DNA of 64,000 nt from assembly GCF_003664035.1 (NCBI RefSeq), contig NZ_RCCK01000011.1, positions 434,001 through 498,000 on the forward strand, written 5' to 3'. The DNA comes from Pedobacter alluvionis (GTDB lineage: Bacteria > Bacteroidota > Bacteroidia > Sphingobacteriales > Sphingobacteriaceae). The position numbers were made by a program, and so were the translations under genes. Positions 58,852 through 64,000 of the stretch are shown here, in pieces. How positions within the stretch are numbered: the stretch's first letter is position 1; every line of letters starts with the position of its first letter. Below the pieces are notes generated by a model. That model was not told where the DNA came from. It did not search any database and saw nothing but the letters and a program-made list of their open reading frames with translations.

Positions 58852-60264
58852 ATGAAAAAAATTATCTTCTACTTATTGCTCTTATTCCCGTTTTATAATT
58901 TACAAGCCCAGAACTGTAATTGCGGTGATAATTTTAATTATCTTACTAATAGAATAACAAAAAATTATGTTGGCTATGCCGATAAAGTAACGCCTGCAAA
59001 TAGCCAACAGTTTAAAAAATTCACAGATAGTCTGCAACAGGTAGCCAATCAGGCCAACCAATACAAGTGTTTAAGTTTATGCCGGGAATGGTTAGATTTT
59101 TTCAAAGATAAACACATATCATTTGGGATGGATTTTGATAAATTGGATCCAGATTCTGTAAGAAGTTTTTTTGCTAATGAAGAAAAAAGCACTTGGACAG
59201 AGAGCACATTTAAATCCTATCTTGAACAAAATAAAGAAGCCCTGGATAGCATTGAAGGAATTTGGAGCGTTGGCATATATGAAGTTGGGATTGTTAAAGA
59301 CAAAAAGTCCGATCAGTTTATAGGTTTTATACTAAAGGCAGACTCTGTAAGATGGATGCCTCAACAGATCAAATTTAGATTGGCAAAAAAGGATAATCAA
59401 TATTAAACCATTTTCTTTGCTGGAGGGGATCATTCAGAGCAACACCCAATACTTTTGAAAACTAGAGATGTTTTAGATTTCGGAATATTCGGAAAGTGGA
59501 TGAGGAGCCCCAAACTACTCCCTGCTACACTTAAAAAAGAAATTGACCTTTCGCCAAAATTTAAGGTTTTGGACCATGAAACCGCATTATTTGAAATGCC
59601 ATCTTTTGGCAAACTAGAATATGTAGCCCCAACAGCTGCATTAATTAAAAAGAATGAAAACATATTAAAAAACACCAAACATTTAATTATCGATTTAAGA
59701 AATAATGGCGGTGGATCTGTTCTGGTATACGAAAAGTTAATGCCCTACCTTTATACCAACCCTATACTAAAAGAAGGCGGATATGTTCTGGCAACACCAG
59801 AAAACATTAAAGATAGCGGTTACGCTAAAGAATATCCCGAAACCTCTGACAGCATAAGAAACGTTTTTAAAAAATACCTGACCGAGTTAAAAGCTCACCA
59901 GGGAGAAATGTATAAGCTATATCCAATAGATACCATCAAGTTTAAAACTATTTCAAAAAACCCTGAACGTGTTTCATTTCTTGTTAATCGGGGTACGGGA
60001 AGCGCTGCTGAAATGTTTTTACTGGAAGCTAAACAAAGTAAAAAAGTGAAACTCTATGGTGAACATTCATCTGGAGCTGTAGACTACACTGAATTTGTTA
60101 AAGTAGAAATGCCATGTAAATTCTACACGCTTTATTACCCTACCTGTAAATCTTTAAGATTACCAGATTATCCCTTAGATAATATTGGTATCAAGCCTAA
60201 TGTAACAATACCTGCCGATGTTACCGATTGGATTGATTTTGTAAAGAAGTATAAAACTAAATAA
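58852..60264 (+). pseudogene. S41 family peptidase, interrupted by one in-frame stop
   Basis: The frame from 58852 encodes a signal peptide (KKIIFYLLLLFPFYNLQAQ), the NCNCGDNFNYL start, and the family sequence up to KKDNQY, then TAA at 59404-59406 (codon 185). The same frame then continues open to 60264 with the expected C-terminal part: HLIIDLRNNGGGSV, RGTGSAAEMFLLEAKQSKKV. The intact paralog at 60649-62070 has AAA (Lys) where this copy has TAA, so one substitution broke the gene. Read-through or internal start at 59455 (TTG) could still give fragments. It was a peptidase of the C-terminal processing/tricorn-like S41 type. Confidence 0.85.
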
Positions 60265-60317
60265 CGGCTCTGTACTTAAGCCTTACAATCTATTGGTTTG
60301 ATATATATAAACAGCCG

Positions 60318-60337
60318 TTTGGTGTATATTTTTTGGC
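60318..60337 (+). promoter_or_regulatory. Element upstream of the Gly-Gly precursor H resembling the cassette box
   Basis: TTTGGTGTATATTTTTTGGC resembles the minus-strand reading of the cassette boxes (TTTCGTGTATCTTTTTTGC). CCTTACAAT lies 36 bases upstream at about 60282, recalling CCCTACAATA of the boxes but at a different distance. It may be bound by the same regulator. Confidence 0.4.
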
Positions 60338-60396
60338 TATCGCATTAAGAAATAACACCTTTAAGCACATTTATTTAACCATCTAACATTACAATT

Positions 60397-60573
60397 ATGA
60401 AAAACAAAAAATTAGAAAAAAAGACTTTATTTGTTTTTAAGAAGAACAACTTGACCAATTTGACGAAAGAGCAAATGACGAGAATTAATGGAGGTGGTCC
60501 TACTGGCGGCAATGATCCTTCAGCAGGAGTAACTTGCCCAGAAAGAACAGTAAACCAAACAGTTAGCGAATAG
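60397..60573 (+). CDS. Gly-Gly-motif peptide precursor H
   Basis: A 58-residue precursor with a lysine-rich start (MKNKKLEKKTLFVFKKNNLT) and NLTKEQMTRINGGG as a leader end, the style of Bacteroidetes natural-product precursors. The 24-25 residue remainder, PTGGNDPSAGVTCPERTVNQ and then TVSE, has one Cys and several Thr/Ser. It differs from the cassette peptides in being hydrophilic. It lies between the two S41 genes on the plus strand and ahead of a LytS/LytTR pair, so a signalling peptide is plausible. Lanthipeptide-like modification is not supported, as no LanB/LanC or LanM gene is visible. Confidence 0.72.
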   Translation: MKNKKLEKKTLFVFKKNNLTNLTKEQMTRINGGGPTGGNDPSAGVTCPERTVNQTVSE

Positions 60574-60648
60574 GGGTGCTAAAAACAACTTAGAGCTGGG
60601 TTATATTTCCCATTTACTACCTATTTAATATCTTCCTATTTATTAATA

Positions 60649-62070
60649 ATGAAATATATAGTTTGTTTTCTTTGCTTATTTTTATTTACTCTTAATTTAA
60701 GTGCCCAAAATTGTAACTGTGATGATAATTTTCGCTTCTTAGCAGAAAAAATCAAAAAAAATTATATTGGTTATCCTGATAAGGTAAATTCTTCAAATCA
60801 GTTACAATTTCAAAAATTCACTGATAGTTTACAACACATTGCTTCTGTTTCTAATCCTTATAGGTGTTTAAGCTTAATTAGAGAATGGTTAGATTTTTTC
60901 AAAGATAAACACATATCATTTGGGATGGAATTTGATAAATTGGATCCAGCTTCTGTAAGAAGTTTTTTTGCTAATGAAGAAAAAACAACTTGGACAGAAA
61001 AGCGTTTTAAATCTTACTTGCAAGAAAATAATAAAACTCTAGATAGTATAGAAGGAATTTGGAATTATGGGATGTATGAAATTGGAGTTGTTAAAGATAA
61101 CACCAAAAAAAATATTGAATTTATTGGTTTTGTGATAAAAGCAGATAGCGTACGATGGATACCACAACAAATAAAATTTAAAATCGCGAAGACTGACAAT
61201 CAGTATAAAACTATTTACTACAGCGCGGGTGATCATTCGGTTAATTACCCAGCTTTAATTAAACAGAATGACGTACTAGATTTTGGTTTTTTAGGAAAAT
61301 GGGTAAGAGGAGAAAGAAAAGCTAAAACTATCCCCCCTGCTGCATACATTGAACCTGATTTAATGGCCAGTTTAAAAAAATTAGATGACCAAACAATTCT
61401 CCTTTCACTTCCTTCTTTCAATTCAAAGTATAAAACAAGAATAGATAGTTTAATCGAGAGAAATAAAGATAATTTAGCTAATACTAAACATCTAATTATT
61501 GATGTTCGTAACAATTCTGGAGGAACAACGGGTTGTTTTGAAAAAATAATACCTTATTTATATACTAACCCCATACATATTGATGGTGGTATCGTATTAG
61601 CTACAGATGACAATATTCGTGATTGTTATGAAAAAGATTATCCATATGCATCAGCAGCTTCAAAAAAAGAATTAAAAAAGAGTGCAAAAAAATTGAGAGC
61701 TAATTTAAATAAATTTTACCCACTTTATAAATCCAGTACACTGAAACTATCGAAAACATTAAAAAATCCCGAACGTGTTTCAATTCTAATTAACGGGAAT
61801 ACAGCAAGCAGTGGAGAATTATTTATTTTAAGAGCAGAACAAAGTAAAAAAGTAACTTTATTTGGACAAAATACTGCTGGAAGCGTTGATTATGGCGAAA
61901 TGGTAATCACTCATCCTCCTTGTAGCTTTTTCACTCTTGTTTATCCAGTAGCAAAATCACTACACGCCATAAAACGACCATTAGATAATATAGGAATAAC
62001 TCCAAATGTAATTATTCCTAATCAAGAAGTTGATTGGGTCGACTATGTAAAAAACTATAAAAGTAACTAA
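60649..62070 (+). CDS. S41 family peptidase, intact paralog
   Basis: A 473-residue secreted protein with the signal peptide MKYIVCFLCLFLFTLNLSAQ and a Cys-rich start (NCNCDDNFRFL). The S41 core has HLIIDVRNNSGGTTG near residue 282, the nucleophile region NGNTASSGELFILRA (Ser at about 387) and the lysine region EQSKKVTLFGQNTAG. It probably cuts peptides or protein C-termini in the periplasm or outside. Its stop overlaps the sensor kinase start by one base (TAATG), so peptidase, kinase and regulator are one operon. It may process precursor H, encoded just upstream; that is inference. Confidence 0.88.
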   Translation: MKYIVCFLCLFLFTLNLSAQNCNCDDNFRFLAEKIKKNYIGYPDKVNSSNQLQFQKFTDSLQHIASVSNPYRCLSLIREWLDFFKDKHISFGMEFDKLDPASVRSFFANEEKTTWTEKRFKSYLQENNKTLDSIEGIWNYGMYEIGVVKDNTKKNIEFIGFVIKADSVRWIPQQIKFKIAKTDNQYKTIYYSAGDHSVNYPALIKQNDVLDFGFLGKWVRGERKAKTIPPAAYIEPDLMASLKKLDDQTILLSLPSFNSKYKTRIDSLIERNKDNLANTKHLIIDVRNNSGGTTGCFEKIIPYLYTNPIHIDGGIVLATDDNIRDCYEKDYPYASAASKKELKKSAKKLRANLNKFYPLYKSSTLKLSKTLKNPERVSILINGNTASSGELFILRAEQSKKVTLFGQNTAGSVDYGEMVITHPPCSFFTLVYPVAKSLHAIKRPLDNIGITPNVIIPNQEVDWVDYVKNYKSN

Positions 62071-63200
62071 TGATAAAGCATAACTATAGAGTAGTTACAT
62101 ATCACTTAATATTTTGGGTGATTTATATATTACTAAATAATATTTTGACGTATGCTCAAGATCCTAAAAGCTATATTTTCAATATTGGAGACATTTTTAT
62201 CTTTCAAATTCCGAATATTTGTACTGTATATTTATGCATATTAGCATGTAGAAAATATACCAACCCGCTAAAACCATTTCCCTTGTTCTTAGGAATCACT
62301 ATTGTTTTCGCGTTCTCTTACCTCCTATGGTATACTATGACTTATCATATTAGGCCCTATGTTAATGCGAATGGATCAACTCCACCCCCATTCAATTTTA
62401 TAAATTACGGGGCAGCTGTACTTTTGGTTTTTATTCGGTATTCAATTATAGGTATCGGCTACCATTTTGCCTCTGAAGGAATTAAACGTGAACGAAAACT
62501 GCGCCTCATTGAAAAAGAAAAACATGAAGCAGAATATGCCTTTCTCCGCGCACAGATTAATCCTCACTTTTTAAACAACACGCTGAATTTCTTTTTCGCA
62601 AAATCGTTACCCTTATCTCAGGAGCTTGCCGATGGCATTATGACCCTCAGTAAAATTATGCGCTATTCCCTGGAAATGGATAAAGATGACCGCATGACCT
62701 TAATAGACGAGGAAATTGAGCATATTAAAAATGTAATTAAAATTAATCAGCTTCGTTTCAATAACAAATTACAGATCGATTTTAATGTGAATGGTAAGAC
62801 TGATAATGTAAGACTGATTCCATTAATTCTAATCACCATTGTAGAGAATATCTTAAAACATGGTGATTGCACAGATAAGTTGCACCCTGTTAAAATTACT
62901 TTAAACATTAACGAAATCGATCATAACATCTGTCTAACCACCTGGAATAAAAAGAAAAATGGCCCTAAAGAACTGTCAAGTGGTATAGGTATGGAAAACA
63001 TAAAGAAAAGACTCGCAAATCATTACAAAAAAGGGGTTGCATTAAATATTAATGAAACCGAGATTGATTACAGTCTTGAATTAACTTTGCCTTACAATAA
63101 GGTTACTGATCACCAGGAAAAACCAAGCTCATTTGATAATTTAGGCTTTTTGGAACATTTCAAGATACCACAAATTAAACCTCAACCATATACCTCATGA
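62070..63200 (+). CDS. LytS-type sensor histidine kinase
   Basis: A 376-residue membrane kinase. About four membrane helices occupy residues 10-135 (YHLIFWVIYILLNNIL, PLFLGITIVFAFSYLLW, AAVLLVFIRYSIIGIG). The His_kinase box AQINPHFLNNTLNF has the phospho-acceptor H166, and the ATPase has IVENILKHG and GIGMENIKKRL. It has no periplasmic sensor domain of note, like many peptide-sensing kinases. It overlaps the regulator by four bases. Confidence 0.93.
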   Translation: MIKHNYRVVTYHLIFWVIYILLNNILTYAQDPKSYIFNIGDIFIFQIPNICTVYLCILACRKYTNPLKPFPLFLGITIVFAFSYLLWYTMTYHIRPYVNANGSTPPPFNFINYGAAVLLVFIRYSIIGIGYHFASEGIKRERKLRLIEKEKHEAEYAFLRAQINPHFLNNTLNFFFAKSLPLSQELADGIMTLSKIMRYSLEMDKDDRMTLIDEEIEHIKNVIKINQLRFNNKLQIDFNVNGKTDNVRLIPLILITIVENILKHGDCTDKLHPVKITLNINEIDHNICLTTWNKKKNGPKELSSGIGMENIKKRLANHYKKGVALNINETEIDYSLELTLPYNKVTDHQEKPSSFDNLGFLEHFKIPQIKPQPYTS

Positions 63201-63922
63201 TTAAGTGCATTATTGTTGATGACGAAGACCATGCCATTGAAGTAATACAACATTACCTGAAATCAGTTGCTGCCATACAGATCACCGCAACATTTATCAA
63301 TCCGATTGATGCATTAAGCTTTTTGAGTAGCAATCCGGTAGATCTCATTTTTTTAGATATTCATATGCCAGGAATATCAGGAATTGATTTTATCCAAACG
63401 ATGAATAACAAAGACGCACAGGTGATACTTACTACTGCCTATAAAGAGTTTGCTACCGCTGGTTTTGATCTTGATGTGGTTGATTATTTAGTTAAACCTA
63501 TCCCGCTGCCGCGTTTTTTACAAGCAATAAACAAGGCTCAAAAGATAATTCACTCTAAAAAAGCCAATATACCGGCTAAGCAGCAGGATGATGATTATTT
63601 TATGGTTAAAACAGAGGCTAAAGGTAAAATGCTTAAAATTAATATCGCTGAAATTGATTTTGTTGAAGGAATGAAAAATTATATCGCTTTTCACCATAAT
63701 GGGATGAGAACGCTTGCGCTCCTAACCATGAAGGATGTAGAGGAAAGATTACCCAAAACACAATTTATCCGGGTGCAGAAATCGTTTATAGTGGCACTTA
63801 ATAAAATCACTTCAATAGATGGGAACAGGATTATTTTAAAAGGTATTTCGGCTGAAATATTAATTGGCGAAACCTATCGGAGAGATTTTTTGGATATGAT
63901 GAAGCAAAAGCTGCTTTTATAA
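63197..63922 (+). CDS. LytTR family response regulator
   Basis: A 241-residue regulator with a receiver domain (VDDEDHAIEVIQHYL, phospho-acceptor D54 in FLDIHMPG, Lys in DYLVKPI) and a LytTR DNA-binding domain from about 140 (INIAEIDFVEGMKNYIAFHH, LPKTQFIRVQKSFIVALNKI). LytTR proteins commonly control bacteriocin and peptide-pheromone genes. Its likely targets include the boxes upstream of the peptide cassettes, but no binding data exist. The remaining 78 bases of the window show nothing. Confidence 0.94.
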   Translation: MIKCIIVDDEDHAIEVIQHYLKSVAAIQITATFINPIDALSFLSSNPVDLIFLDIHMPGISGIDFIQTMNNKDAQVILTTAYKEFATAGFDLDVVDYLVKPIPLPRFLQAINKAQKIIHSKKANIPAKQQDDDYFMVKTEAKGKMLKINIAEIDFVEGMKNYIAFHHNGMRTLALLTMKDVEERLPKTQFIRVQKSFIVALNKITSIDGNRIILKGISAEILIGETYRRDFLDMMKQKLLL

Positions 63923-64000
63923 CCAGAGTTTACAAATTCCTGCCGCCCTGTTAAAGTTGACAACTCTACCTGCAAAGCCTAACTACCCGGATTTTAACCG

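Noticed and set aside
60397-60573. Class I lanthipeptide precursor
   Set aside because: The leader style fits Bacteroidetes natural-product precursors and there is one Cys with several Thr/Ser, but no LanB, LanC or LanM gene is in the window, so the modification class is left open.

Overview
The window reads as a Bacteroidetes chromosome, most likely Sphingobacteriaceae and close to Pedobacter. The signs are a SusC/SusD pair, a putative porin of the Porin_10 type, DUF4295 and DUF5606 proteins, a GxxExxY protein, a membrane-anchored MutS-like ATPase, genes without Shine-Dalgarno sequences but with TAnnTTTG promoter elements, and intergenic spaces filled with degenerate dispersed repeats. No rRNA, tRNA or CRISPR array was recognised. 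Genus assignment is inference from gene content.

Layout. 0-14 kb: end-truncated surE, an M16 zinc protease, a GH130 glycosidase with a CsbD stress protein, a SusC/SusD nutrient-uptake pair, a secreted matrixin-type lipoprotein protease, and acetyl-CoA synthetase. 14-18.5 kb: a translation and targeting block (rpmB, rpmG, DUF4295, ftsY, rimO) into which a VapC-type toxin-antitoxin pair and a GxxExxY gene have been inserted. 18.7-25.2 kb: a small secreted protein, gpsA, a tolC/adaptor efflux pair, a divergent polysaccharide deacetylase that carries an intergenic-type repeat inside its reading frame, and a lipoprotein. 25.5-31.6 kb: two unrelated types of aconitase side by side, then a repeat-rich gap. 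31.6-45.4 kb: mostly housekeeping genes (GH1 glucosidase, MutS-like protein, rlmH, cyclophilin, porin, punA, lpxK, fatty acid hydroxylase).

45.8-51.2 kb: a tightly coupled seven-gene operon joining a type III polyketide synthase to its own ketosynthase, dehydratase, acyl carrier protein, phosphopantetheinyl transferase, methyltransferase and flavin oxidoreductase. It looks complete for a lipid-primed polyketide of unknown structure.

51.2-63.9 kb: a secreted-peptide region that is the most novel part of the window. A C39-peptidase ABC exporter, a membrane-fusion protein and a winged-helix regulator are surrounded by at least seven short precursors with double-glycine leaders, most of them under 60 codons. 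Four precursors form two parallel cassettes, each made of two double-glycine peptides, one leaderless membrane peptide and a matching terminator, all preceded by a copied promoter/5' leader block. The leaderless peptide of each cassette resembles the C-terminus of its neighbouring precursor, which suggests a two-peptide bacteriocin (or signal) with its own immunity peptide. Divergently transcribed from this is a locus with another Gly-Gly precursor, two S41 peptidase paralogs (one broken by a single nonsense codon and carrying a gene-conversion-like patch) and a LytS/LytTR two-component pair, which could be the sensing arm.
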